Below, one piece after another: positions 1 to 4,610 of a DNA stretch of 5,954 bases. The stretch lies in the NCBI GenBank assembly GCA_025997955.1, contig BNVH01000133.1:1-5954 (forward strand), in the 5' to 3' direction. Positions within the stretch are counted from its first letter, which is position 1. Every line of letters begins with the position of its first letter. This DNA comes from Synergistales bacterium (lineage in GTDB: Bacteria; Synergistota; Synergistia; Synergistales; Aminobacteriaceae). A program made the position numbers and the translations under genes. A model generated the notes under the pieces. It was not told the origin of the DNA, made no database searches, and saw only the letters and a program-made list of their open reading frames with translations.

Positions 1-34
1 CTTCAATATTTGCAAATCTTTCTTTTATATTCAA
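1..34 (-). CDS. Start of an unidentified gene running off the left edge
   Basis: Only about eleven codons are visible: a TTG start at 34, then NIKERFANIE. The start is chosen because GAGGTG lies about eight bases upstream and a good promoter sits at 72-100, giving a leader of roughly 30 bases. An in-frame GTG at 43 would add KK-L and give a lysine-rich start, but it overlaps the ribosome-binding site. There is too little protein to identify a family. It is probably the first backbone gene beyond the accessory block, because it has its own promoter and lies outside the inverted repeat at 111-127. Confidence 0.45.
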   Translation of the reverse strand, partial: MNIKERFANIE

Positions 35-71
35 CTTTTTCACCTCAATAATATTTTTTTGCTTTCTGTAT

Positions 72-100
72 ATTATCAAGGTTTTATGTGTTTTTGTTAA
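72..100 (-). promoter_or_regulatory. Sigma70-type promoter for the left-edge gene
   Basis: On the minus strand a -35 box TTAACA (95-100) and a -10 box GATAAT (72-77) are separated by exactly 17 bases. Transcription would start near 65, about 30 bases before the TTG start at 34. The surroundings are AT-rich. The boxes and spacing are seen directly; promoter activity is inferred. Confidence 0.5.
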
Positions 101-110
101 GACTGAAAAT

Positions 111-127
111 TTTATGAAACGGCCGTG
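111..127 (+). repeat. Left copy of a 17-bp inverted repeat flanking the accessory block
   Basis: TTTATGAAACGGCCGTG here reappears exactly, in inverted orientation, at 5832-5848. Both copies point inward. The core ACGGCCGT is itself a palindrome. Similarity becomes patchy outside the 17 bases, and no obvious target-site duplication lies directly outside the pair. It could be a terminal repeat of an integrated element, a recombination or protein-binding site, or a dispersed genomic repeat. Confidence 0.6.
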
Positions 128-255
128 AAGATTTGTCGGGTAAGCTCGTATCCTCCTTTAACATGTCTAAAAACGTTTTGGAAAAGAGAGCTTTCTTCAC
201 CAGATTCAGACAACGTACCATGTGTAGGAGTTAGATTATAGCCTTGATCTTTATT
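112..255 (-). other. Possible C-terminal coding remnant overlapping the end of the peptidase gene
   Basis: In a different frame from the peptidase, 47 codons are open from 255 to a TAA at 112-114, which lies inside the left inverted repeat. The translation includes HGTLSESGEESSLF and HVKGGYELTRQIFTAVS, a composition that looks protein-like. It has no convincing start and overlaps the last eight codons of the peptidase. An orphan AAAGGAGG within this stretch (about 154-161) has no start codon at a workable distance. It may be the tail of an older, longer gene or chance. Confidence is low and no family is recognised. Confidence 0.2.
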
Positions 256-704
256 TCAAGCGTCTGTTGCGAAACCCTGTACAGCTTGGCAAGCTCCGAA
301 ACCGAAAACTCCCTGACGGACAAATCCTCCCGAAGCGACGCCTCCGGCAACAAAAGCTCCGACGCGAAAACGTCAGCCTGACGCTCCAAGCGCACGTCGC
401 CCCTGATATATTTCCCGTCGGCCAATATGAACGACGAGCGGTGATTGAGCATGAAATGCCCGATTTCGTGAGCGATAGAAAACCGAAACCGCCCCGGCTT
501 TAGGTTCGAGTTCACCAATATACGGGGCGCGGGGTCGCGCGAAAACACAGCTCCGAAAGACAAGCAGGGCATTGTGTAGGCCTCTATGCCGAGGTGCTTG
601 CAAATAACGCCCAAGTTTACGGGCGGACAGCCGCCCATCAAAGATTTTGTATCCGACAAAAGCGCGGAGGCCGCTGTTCTGGCTTCTTGGTCGATGGTGG
701 TCAA
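231..704 (-). CDS. ImmA/IrrE-family metallopeptidase (M78-like)
   Basis: A 157-residue cytoplasmic zinc peptidase. HEIGH at residues 79-83 is the HExxH zinc and catalytic motif. The segment ERQADVFASELLLP (107-120) matches the family's ExxAxxFAxxLLxP element, with Glu107 the likely third zinc ligand. The end (SELAKLYRVSQQTLEIKIKAII) matches the usual C-terminal helix-turn-helix-like segment. The length is normal for the family. In characterised members such as ImmA of ICEBs1, the enzyme cuts a DNA-binding repressor encoded beside it. The start is taken as TTG at 704, whose TTGA overlaps the stop of the helix-turn-helix ORF at 701-802. No Shine-Dalgarno site precedes it, so translation probably depends on coupling. 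No normal XRE repressor partner is visible. The gene is visibly richer in GC than its flanks, which suggests separate acquisition. Confidence 0.9.
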   Translation of the reverse strand: MTTIDQEARTAASALLSDTKSLMGGCPPVNLGVICKHLGIEAYTMPCLSFGAVFSRDPAPRILVNSNLKPGRFRFSIAHEIGHFMLNHRSSFILADGKYIRGDVRLERQADVFASELLLPEASLREDLSVREFSVSELAKLYRVSQQTLEIKIKAII

Positions 705-802
705 TCCGACACCGTATTACGCAAACGCGAAACGCTTCCCGCAATACCGCGCCCACTCAAGTCTAATGCGCTCAATCTCATGATTTCCTTGTACTCTGTC
801 AT
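701..802 (-). pseudogene. 33-codon helix-turn-helix ORF, truncated IS21-type transposase N-terminus, coupled to the peptidase
   Basis: ATG at 802 follows an excellent ribosome-binding site (AGGAGG at 810-815, seven bases away). The peptide starts MTEYKEIMRLSALDLSGRGI and ends AGSVSRLRNTVSD. This closely matches my recollection of the N-terminal helix-turn-helix of IS21-family IstA transposases (MTEYREILRL...S.RGIA.S...SRNTVS). Only the DNA-binding helices remain; the catalytic core is absent. The ORF stops exactly at the peptidase start, TGA and TTG overlapping as TTGA. It could be a broken transposase that now supplies the ribosome entry site for the peptidase, or a genuine micro-regulator paired with it. 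IS21 ancestry is fairly likely; any present function is inferred. Confidence 0.6.
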
Positions 803-883
803 ACAAAAACCTCCTAAACCTATACTCCCAGAAATTTAGGTAACATAAGGGTATAAACTATCAGAACCACCGTCTTTAAAAGG

Positions 884-889
884 ATTATA
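884..889 (-). promoter_or_regulatory. Candidate -10 box upstream of the helix-turn-helix/peptidase pair
   Basis: A perfect TATAAT lies on the minus strand 82 bases upstream of the ATG at 802. No good -35 box is found 16-18 bases upstream; the nearest hexamers are TACCAG and GTACCA. The surrounding 810-940 region is otherwise non-coding. Short motifs such as TGTACCAGTTAAAAC and CCTTTTAAAG resemble what I recall of IS21 terminal repeats, so this may be part of an old IS21 end. Weak call. Confidence 0.25.
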
Positions 890-942
890 TGGCGGTTATG
901 TTTTAACTGGTACATATATGCCCCTAAAAATCAGCTATATTC

Positions 943-972
943 AATATTAAGCCCGCTATAAGGGTTAATATT
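943..972 (-). terminator. AT-rich hairpin downstream of ankyrin gene A
   Basis: The arms AATATTAA-CCC (943-954, one bulged G at 951) and GGG-TTAATATT (962-972) pair around a seven-base loop, giving 11 pairs. It lies 32 bases after the ankyrin A stop codon and before the peptidase leader. There is no run of U after the stem, so it is not a classic intrinsic terminator. It may slow transcription, protect the mRNA 3' end, or be the end structure of an old insertion element. Confidence 0.35.
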
Positions 973-1004
973 CGGGAGTTTGGGATTTAACTACTGTGCA
1001 ATCG

Positions 1005-2009
1005 TTATCGCTTGATGGTGATTTTCGAAGCCTCATAAAGCTGGTCGAAGACTTTTGTATCTTTTGAATTGTAATTTTCTCTGGCATAGTCTATCGCCCT
1101 TTTTCCGTCGTTGTCTCTTGCCTGTGTGTCCGCGCCGTTCTTGAGCAGGAGCGCAACGATTTCCGGGTCGTTGTAAGCAAATCTGACGGCATACATCAAA
1201 GCCGTACAGCCGCTATTATCTTTCGCGTTTATATCCGCGCCGTTTTTGAGCAGGAATGTAACAACTTTAGGGTCGTGATGAAGTTTGGCGGCCTCTATCA
1301 AAACTGTACTGCCATCGTTGTCTTTCGTGTTTATATCTACGACGTCCTTGAGTATGAGCGCGGTAATTTCCGGGCTGTAATTCATGGCGACAGCCATCAA
1401 AATATTATGGCTGTTTATATCCACGCCGTTTTTGAGCAAGAGCGCAATAACTTCCGGATTGGGGTTATGCGAAGCGGCATACATCAAAACCGTACTGCCG
1501 CCATCATCTTTTGCGTTTATATCCGCACCACTCTTGAGCAAGAGCGCGGTAATTTCTGGGTTAGGGTTACTCGAAACAGCATACATCAAAACCGTATAGC
1601 CCATATAATTTTTTGCGTTTACATCCGCCCCGGTCTTGAGCAAGAGCGAGATAACTTCCGGGTTGGGGTTATCCGAAGCGGCATACATCAAAGCCGTTTC
1701 GTCCTTACCAGTTTTTGCGTTTACATCCGCACCATTTTTAAGCAAAAGTTTAATAACTTCAGGGTTAGGGTTACTCGAAGCGGCAGACATCAAAATCGTA
1801 TAGTCGTCTGATTCATATTCTTCGTCTTCGTCTTCGCCTATGACTATTTCGTTTACATCCGCTCCAGCCTTGATTGCGGCTGCAACCTCATTAGGCTTAC
1901 CTTTAGCGCATAAAACTGAAAACTCTTTCGTGCTCATAGCGGCTTCGCCAATTCCCAAACACGCGAAAATCTCCACCAACAAAAGAACTGCTAAAGCTAT
2001 CTTTTTCAT
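1005..2009 (-). CDS. Exported ankyrin-repeat protein A
   Basis: 334 residues. A Sec signal peptide (MKK, then a hydrophobic stretch 4-20, likely cleavage near GEAA at 21-24) sends it to the periplasm or outside. The mature part is about eight ankyrin repeats of 33-35 residues, residues 27-325, with the repeated phrase NPNPEVIALLLKNGADINAK and TALMYAA helices. The first repeat carries an acidic insert (GEDEDEEYESDD, 58-69). One repeat near 197-210 is shortened (NSHNILMAVAMN) and lacks the usual KDxxGxT turn. The last repeat ends RAIDYAR, followed by EASKITIKR, shared with ankyrin protein B. Such proteins bind partner proteins; no enzymatic domain is present. GGGGAGAG lies just upstream of the ATG, which also overlaps the stop of a 16-codon ORF. 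The partner is unknown. Confidence 0.92.
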   Translation of the reverse strand: MKKIALAVLLLVEIFACLGIGEAAMSTKEFSVLCAKGKPNEVAAAIKAGADVNEIVIGEDEDEEYESDDYTILMSAASSNPNPEVIKLLLKNGADVNAKTGKDETALMYAASDNPNPEVISLLLKTGADVNAKNYMGYTVLMYAVSSNPNPEITALLLKSGADINAKDDGGSTVLMYAASHNPNPEVIALLLKNGVDINSHNILMAVAMNYSPEITALILKDVVDINTKDNDGSTVLIEAAKLHHDPKVVTFLLKNGADINAKDNSGCTALMYAVRFAYNDPEIVALLLKNGADTQARDNDGKRAIDYARENYNSKDTKVFDQLYEASKITIKR

Positions 2010-2056
2010 TCAAAAGCTCTCCCCTCAATAATGTATGCCATAGATAAAAGTGACAT
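2006..2056 (-). CDS. Short leader ORF (16 aa) coupled to ankyrin gene A
   Basis: ATG at 2056 follows AAAGGAG nine bases upstream. The 16-residue product reads MSLLSMAYIIEGRAFE. Its stop overlaps the ankyrin start as ATGA, a classic translational-coupling arrangement, and the ankyrin gene's own GGGGAGAG lies inside this ORF. The same GGGGAGAG-TTTTGA-ATGA block precedes ankyrin gene B, where a 12-codon frame (MFCTKLMGRVFE) also ends in ATGA but has a poor ribosome site. It could be a real leader peptide or simply a by-product of a conserved ribosome-binding block. Confidence 0.35.
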   Translation of the reverse strand: MSLLSMAYIIEGRAFE

Positions 2057-2075
2057 GAAAGAACACTCCTTTTAT

Positions 2076-2123
2076 CCTTTTTCCGTAGTTGTCTCTTGCT
2101 TGTGTGTCCGCGCCGCTCTTGAG
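2076..2123 (-). pseudogene. Relic of an ankyrin repeat, copy of the end of ankyrin gene A
   Basis: These 48 bases match 1098-1145 inside ankyrin gene A at 45 of 48 positions without gaps. Read on the minus strand they give LKSGADTQARDNYGKR, compared with LKNGADTQARDNDGKR at residues 289-304 of protein A. A TAG stop lies in the same frame just upstream, and the frame downstream is unrelated. It is a leftover of a second ankyrin gene or of a repeat-mediated rearrangement, lying just upstream of the leader and start of gene A. Confidence 0.8.
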
Positions 2124-2195
2124 TCCATCGCTGCTCTAACTTGTTCATATTTTTGACAGGCCTCAGAACACTAGTTCTTCCTTGTTATTGATATG

Positions 2196-2292
2196 GTCAC
2201 CTCTAAAAATCTCCATCGTGAAAAATTTTCACCTTGATTTTAATAGCTTTATAGACGTTAAATTTTTCGATTCAGGGGTTTTTAGAGGTGAC
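2196..2292. mobile_element. 97-bp element with 14-bp terminal inverted repeats (MITE-like or IS remnant)
   Basis: GTCACCTCTAAAAA at 2196-2209 and TTTTTAGAGGTGAC at 2279-2292 are perfect inverted copies. The interior is AT-rich (GAAAAATTTTC, AAATTTTTCG) with no coding capacity. It cuts a gene that starts at 2317. The hexamer TTATTG occurs directly outside the right end (2293-2298) and again at 2185-2190, five bases outside the left end, a possible but imperfect target duplication. It resembles a non-autonomous transposon or an IS deleted to its ends. The parent family is not recognised. Confidence 0.6.
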
Positions 2293-2317
2293 TTATTGCT
2301 TCAAAGTCAACAGCCAT
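2282..2317 (-). pseudogene. 5' end of a gene broken by the inverted-repeat element
   Basis: Downstream of the toxin is an almost ideal translation start: AAAGGAGG (2325-2332) seven bases before ATG at 2317. The frame reads MAVDFEAI, then enters the element as SHL and stops at a TAA formed by the terminal repeat. No continuation is recognisable on the far side (2124-2195), so the rest was probably lost. The product cannot be identified from eight residues. Its position suggests it was a third member of the toxin-antitoxin operon or the next gene in the cluster. Confidence 0.55.
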
Positions 2318-2350
2318 TTGAAAGCCTCCTTTGCTTGCGGTAAAAGAGTA

Positions 2351-2681
2351 TCACTCGAATAGCTCTGAATGAGTTCCGGCACGTGAGAAGAATATCATTC
2401 GCTCTTCGTATACCTGATATATTAGCAAAAAATCTCCCCCGATGTGACATTCTCTGTATCCTTGCCGCGAACCCACTAACTGATGATCTTTGAACTCCGC
2501 TCCAAGAGGAACATCACCGGCTAGTCAGATGCAACATAACATCTTTTAATAGCCGCATATCATAGCGCCCAGAACGCGTAAGCCCCTCCCAGTCTTTAAG
2601 AAACGATTTGGAGTAGTCTGACGCATAAGGTGGGGAGACGTAATTATCTCGTTGCTGACGTATCTTAGTTCTCGATGTCAT
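2351..2681 (-). pseudogene. yafQ: YafQ-family mRNA interferase toxin, frameshifted
   Basis: RelE/YafQ-fold toxins cut mRNA in the ribosome. ATG at 2681 overlaps the antitoxin end by 17 bases, the usual antitoxin-toxin order. Frame one gives 55 residues (SDYSKSFLKDWEGLTRSGRY, DMRLLKDVMLHLTS) and hits TGA at 2514-2516. A +1 shift at the CGG before it opens a second frame from 2518 to the TGA at 2351, with GDVPLGAEFKDHQLVGS, RQGYRECHIGGDFLLIYQV and FFSRAGTHSELFE. This matches E. coli YafQ (YKDHPLQGSWKGYRDAHVEPDWILIYKL, in part; TGTHAALFG). The equivalents of catalytic His50, His63, Asp67 and His87 all lie in the second frame; Trp68 is Phe. The frame-one product alone should be inactive. A one-base insertion, an assembly error or programmed frameshifting could explain it. 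The N-terminus has about 15 extra residues. Confidence 0.85.
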
Positions 2682-2847
2682 TTTCGGCAAAACGGGCAAA
2701 ATACATCCTTGACAGCTCATCGCCTTCCAATATCGCGGCTATAGTCTCTTCTGTGGGAATTGATTCGCGCGCGCTTGATCTGATCTGACGCGTTTTAGCT
2801 TGGTTTAGCGTAAATGCAGTTTTTGCGTTGATTTGAGTAACGACCAT
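2665..2847 (-). CDS. RelB/DinJ-like antitoxin of the YafQ toxin (divergent)
   Basis: 60 residues. The start at 2847 (MVVTQINAKTAFTLNQAK) is preferred over an upstream in-frame ATG at 2907 because AGAGGAG lies about eight bases before it and a promoter sits at 2872-2900. The C-terminal half (SIPTEETIAAILEGDELSR, 29-47) resembles the toxin-wrapping tail of RelB/DinJ antitoxins (IPNxETIxAI...). A typical ribbon-helix-helix N-terminus is not clear, so DNA binding is uncertain. It overlaps the toxin by 17 bases. The identification rests mainly on its position directly before a YafQ homologue. Confidence 0.7.
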   Translation of the reverse strand: MVVTQINAKTAFTLNQAKTRQIRSSARESIPTEETIAAILEGDELSRMYFARFAENDIEN

Positions 2848-2871
2848 TTTTACCACTCCTCTCATTCGAGA

Positions 2872-2900
2872 ATTGTAACAAGATAATATTCCGACCGCAA
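2872..2900 (-). promoter_or_regulatory. Promoter of the toxin-antitoxin pair
   Basis: On the minus strand a -35 box TTGCGG (2895-2900) and a -10 box TACAAT (2872-2877) are 17 bases apart. Transcription would begin near 2865, giving a short leader that contains AGAGGAG. The promoter sits in the gap after the membrane gene ending at 2929, so the pair can be expressed independently of the upstream cluster, as is common for autoregulated toxin-antitoxin modules. Confidence 0.5.
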
Positions 2901-2928
2901 TACGCAAGTCTTTTCATGCTCTACTTAC

Positions 2929-3150
2929 TCAGCCCTGTTTTTCCAAAGCCTCTTTGATTTTTGGCGCTATTTTGATAGGCGAAACCAAAACGACTAACAC
3001 AATTGCTGTAACAACCGTTCCAAAAATCCCGTAAGCCGAATTCAACCACCATATAACTCCGGTTAAAACACTGACTAAAACAGCGACAGCAATAACGGTA
3101 GCAACAGTCAATATGTCAGGCATAAAACCTTTTCTTGCTCTCAACTTCAC
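2929..3150 (-). CDS. Small membrane protein, two transmembrane segments
   Basis: 73 residues from a GTG start at 3150. GGGGAGGAAGG lies directly upstream at suitable spacing; an earlier ATG at 3207 would add 19 Arg-rich residues that look like translated leader. The protein begins with a basic segment (KLRARKGF), then two hydrophobic segments, about 12-34 (LTVATVIAVAVLVSVLTGVI) and 38-56 (AYGIFGTVVTAIVLVVLVS), and ends in a charged tail (KIAPKIKEALEKQG). It lies 65 bases downstream of a DUF697-like gene and is probably in the same transcript. No family is recognised. It may be an accessory subunit of the neighbouring membrane proteins. Confidence 0.75.
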   Translation of the reverse strand: MKLRARKGFMPDILTVATVIAVAVLVSVLTGVIWWLNSAYGIFGTVVTAIVLVVLVSPIKIAPKIKEALEKQG

Positions 3151-3215
3151 AAAACACCTTCCTCCCCTCAAGCGCAGACGCAAATCTCTAACTTTGTATG
3201 AAGTCAAGCATTTGA

Positions 3216-3698
3216 TCAGTCTTGCTCAAATATATGCGCTGCCATCCAGCCAATACCCTCAGTAATAGCAAAAGCAGTCGCCGCGTTGAGAGTATTTCCA
3301 ATGCCAGGTATCCAACCAAACATCCATTGAGAAGCAGTCCTACCTGCGTATGTTGCCGCGCAAGACGCTAAAATCCCTTGAGCAGCAGATTTAGAGATTT
3401 TTTTGCCGAAAACCAATCCCAAACTTATTATCATAGCAATTTGTATTGGAACAATGGCAAGAGCATCGGAGCCAGGTATTTGCGCTAAACCAGCCGCTAC
3501 GCCAGCAGCTGACGTGGCAGCCGCATGAATAATTGCGTGACACTTCTTTCGTTGGCTATCACTTATTCCAGCACTTTTCGACCTCTTCCCTCTAAACAAC
3601 TTTCTAATACAATACACCGCTACCACCGCAATAATTAAAAGCCAAATAAAGTTATTGCTGAAAAAATTGATGAGCGCCACAGACGTACTCTCACTCAT
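3216..3698 (-). CDS. DUF697-like membrane protein with an N-terminal anchor
   Basis: 160 residues from ATG 3698, chosen because AAAGGAG is eight bases upstream; an ATG at 3728 would run through that site. Order: a short N-terminus (MSESTSVALINFFSNN), a transmembrane helix (about 18-30), a basic linker (IRKLFRGKRSKSAG), then from about 54 a glycine/alanine-rich hydrophobic domain. Its landmarks are GLAQIPGSDA, PIQIAMIISLGLVFG, YAGRTASQ, GWIPGIGN and TAFAITEGIGW. The domain resembles DUF697, found at the C-terminus of some membrane-associated GTPases and in YcjF-type proteins, but no GTPase motifs exist here or nearby. The same domain forms most of the protein at 4013-4498, and the N-terminus matches the protein at 3747-3977, so this gene looks like a combination of its two neighbours. 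Function unknown. Confidence 0.85.
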   Translation of the reverse strand: MSESTSVALINFFSNNFIWLLIIAVVAVYCIRKLFRGKRSKSAGISDSQRKKCHAIIHAAATSAAGVAAGLAQIPGSDALAIVPIQIAMIISLGLVFGKKISKSAAQGILASCAATYAGRTASQWMFGWIPGIGNTLNAATAFAITEGIGWMAAHIFEQD

Positions 3699-3715
3699 GA
3701 ATAAAACTCCTTTCA
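3661..3715 (-). repeat. Duplicated start region, downstream copy
   Basis: From the ribosome-binding site (GAAAGGAGTTTT) through the first sixteen or so codons, this closely matches 3940-3995 in the same orientation. The two share an exact 17-base run (ATTGATGAGCGCCACAG on the plus strand, here at 3666-3682). The match covers non-coding as well as coding bases, which indicates DNA duplication rather than protein convergence. It fades after about codon 16. Confidence 0.75.
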
Positions 3716-3746
3716 ACACTCCACCCAATGAATAATCTAATGCGCC

Positions 3747-3977
3747 TTAATAAAATCGAAATAGCGATCTAATTTTGGCGCGAATCGTAAATATAGCTCC
3801 AGTAATAACGAGAAGCGTGGTAATCGGGCGCTTCTTAGCGAACGGCCAAATCACCCTTTTGAGCAACTTAAATACACCACCACTTTTGATGACGTATGTG
3901 GCCGCCGCCGCCACAATGATCCAACCTAAGTTTTTGCTAAAAAGATTGATGAGCGCCACAGTCACGCCTTCACTCAT
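3747..3977 (-). CDS. Small membrane protein sharing its N-terminus with the adjacent DUF697-like protein
   Basis: 76 residues from ATG 3977 with AAAGGAG nine bases upstream. The start MSEGVTVALINLFSKNLGWI parallels MSESTSVALINFFSNNFIWL of the next gene. There are hydrophobic segments at about 17-31 (LGWIIVAAAATYVI) and 51-66 (PITTLLVITGAIFTI), separated by a basic loop (FKLLKRVIWPFAKKR), and a basic tail (RAKIRSLFRFY). The positive-inside rule would place the loop in the cytoplasm, though the tail is also basic. It lies 35 bases after the gene at 4013 and 48 bases before the gene at 3698, so it is likely co-transcribed. It could be a DUF697-like gene that lost its domain, or the original anchor module. 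No known family. Confidence 0.75.
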   Translation of the reverse strand: MSEGVTVALINLFSKNLGWIIVAAAATYVIKSGGVFKLLKRVIWPFAKKRPITTLLVITGAIFTIRAKIRSLFRFY

Positions 3978-3995
3978 GAGTAAAAACTCCTTTCA
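3940..3995 (-). repeat. Duplicated start region, upstream copy
   Basis: Partner of 3661-3715. It contains AAAGGAG (3987-3993), the ATG at 3977 and the first codons of the small membrane protein, with the shared 17-base run at 3945-3961. The two copies are about 280 bases apart in direct orientation, which favours recombination between them and would explain how anchor and domain modules came to be shuffled. Confidence 0.75.
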
Positions 3996-4012
3996 TCTAA
4001 CGCGAGCCAACC

Positions 4013-4498
4013 CTATAGTTTATTTATGAAACTCAAAATCCCAACTACATTGGCAACAAAAGCAACAATAGTCGCAATCACCACGCCCATCGTCTTTACG
4101 ATTTTCCATATTTTAGCCGCATCTTTATCTTGGTGTCTTTTATCTTGGCGATCTTTATCGAACTCTTTTGCGGCATACCAACCGATACCCTCAGTAATAA
4201 CAAAAGCCGTAGATGCATTGATAGCATTCCCAATGCCAGGTATCCAGCCAACCAAAAACTGCGTAACTGTTCTCCCGCTGATACAGGCAATAGCCGCTGC
4301 CAAAATCGAGTTAGCTCCTGATTTTGTAATAGGTATATCGAAAACTCCACCCAAAGCAATAATCATCGTAATCTGTATAGGTGTAATAACGACGGCGTCA
4401 GAACCTGGTATTTGCGCAAGTCCCGCCGCCGCCGCAGCTGCGCTGGCAGCCGCCGTATGAATAATTTTACGACACTTTGAGTTCTGAATAGTTTCCAT
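4013..4498 (-). CDS. DUF697-like membrane protein with a C-terminal anchor
   Basis: 161 residues from ATG 4498, with GGAGGG six bases upstream. After METIQNSKCRK comes an alanine-rich hydrophobic domain, about residues 11-110, with the landmarks GLAQIPGSDA, TPIQITMIIALGGVF, ISGRTVTQ, GWIPGIGN and TAFVITEGIGW. Then follow a highly charged linker (KEFDKDRQDKRHQDKDAAK, 111-129) and a C-terminal transmembrane helix (about 136-157). The domain is the same DUF697-like unit as in the gene at 3216-3698, but here the extra membrane anchor is at the C-terminus rather than the N-terminus. No nucleotide-binding motif is present. It is separated from ankyrin gene B by a strong hairpin. It probably sits in the inner membrane; function unknown. 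Confidence 0.85.
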   Translation of the reverse strand: METIQNSKCRKIIHTAAASAAAAAAGLAQIPGSDAVVITPIQITMIIALGGVFDIPITKSGANSILAAAIACISGRTVTQFLVGWIPGIGNAINASTAFVITEGIGWYAAKEFDKDRQDKRHQDKDAAKIWKIVKTMGVVIATIVAFVANVVGILSFINKL

Positions 4499-4534
4499 TT
4501 CATACCCTCCACTCTGGTGTTGTTTATCGAAATC

Positions 4535-4577
4535 AGGGCGGCGCAGATCGCGATCAAATCTACGCCGCCCCTCTTTT
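4535..4577 (+). terminator. Strong GC hairpin, intrinsic-terminator-like on the plus strand
   Basis: GGGCGGCG (4536-4543) pairs with CGCCGCCC (4563-4570); after one mismatch AGAT (4545-4548) pairs with ATCT (4558-4561), with a nine-base loop. On the plus strand the stem is followed by CTCTTTTTG (4571-4579), which is terminator-like, yet no plus-strand gene is present. Read on the minus strand the stem is followed by GATTTCG without a U run, so the downstream membrane genes may still be transcribed through it. It may block antisense transcripts or act as an mRNA processing or stability element between ankyrin B and the membrane genes. Confidence 0.6.
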
Positions 4578-4610
4578 TGTCGAGTTAATGATTAGGGCAC
4601 GGCAAAATCA

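Noticed and set aside
84..221. 45-codon minus-strand ORF starting at 221
   Set aside because: No ribosome-binding site, crosses the inverted repeat and the promoter of the left-edge gene, and has no recognisable features.
373..756. 127-codon minus-strand frame overlapping the peptidase
   Set aside because: Shifted frame of the HEIGH-containing peptidase, Arg-rich and with no family likeness.
1275..1811. Long plus-strand open frames opposite ankyrin gene A
   Set aside because: They are the antisense of the repeated ankyrin codons: low-complexity translation repeating with the ankyrin period, no ribosome-binding site, while the minus strand encodes a clear signal peptide and repeats.
1903..2148. 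81-codon minus-strand frame crossing the start of ankyrin gene A
   Set aside because: It reads the ankyrin relic and the signal-peptide region in the wrong frame; no start signal.
4026..4460. 144-codon plus-strand frame opposite the DUF697-like gene
   Set aside because: Ala/Thr-rich antisense of a hydrophobic coding region; the minus strand has a good ribosome-binding site and a recognisable domain.
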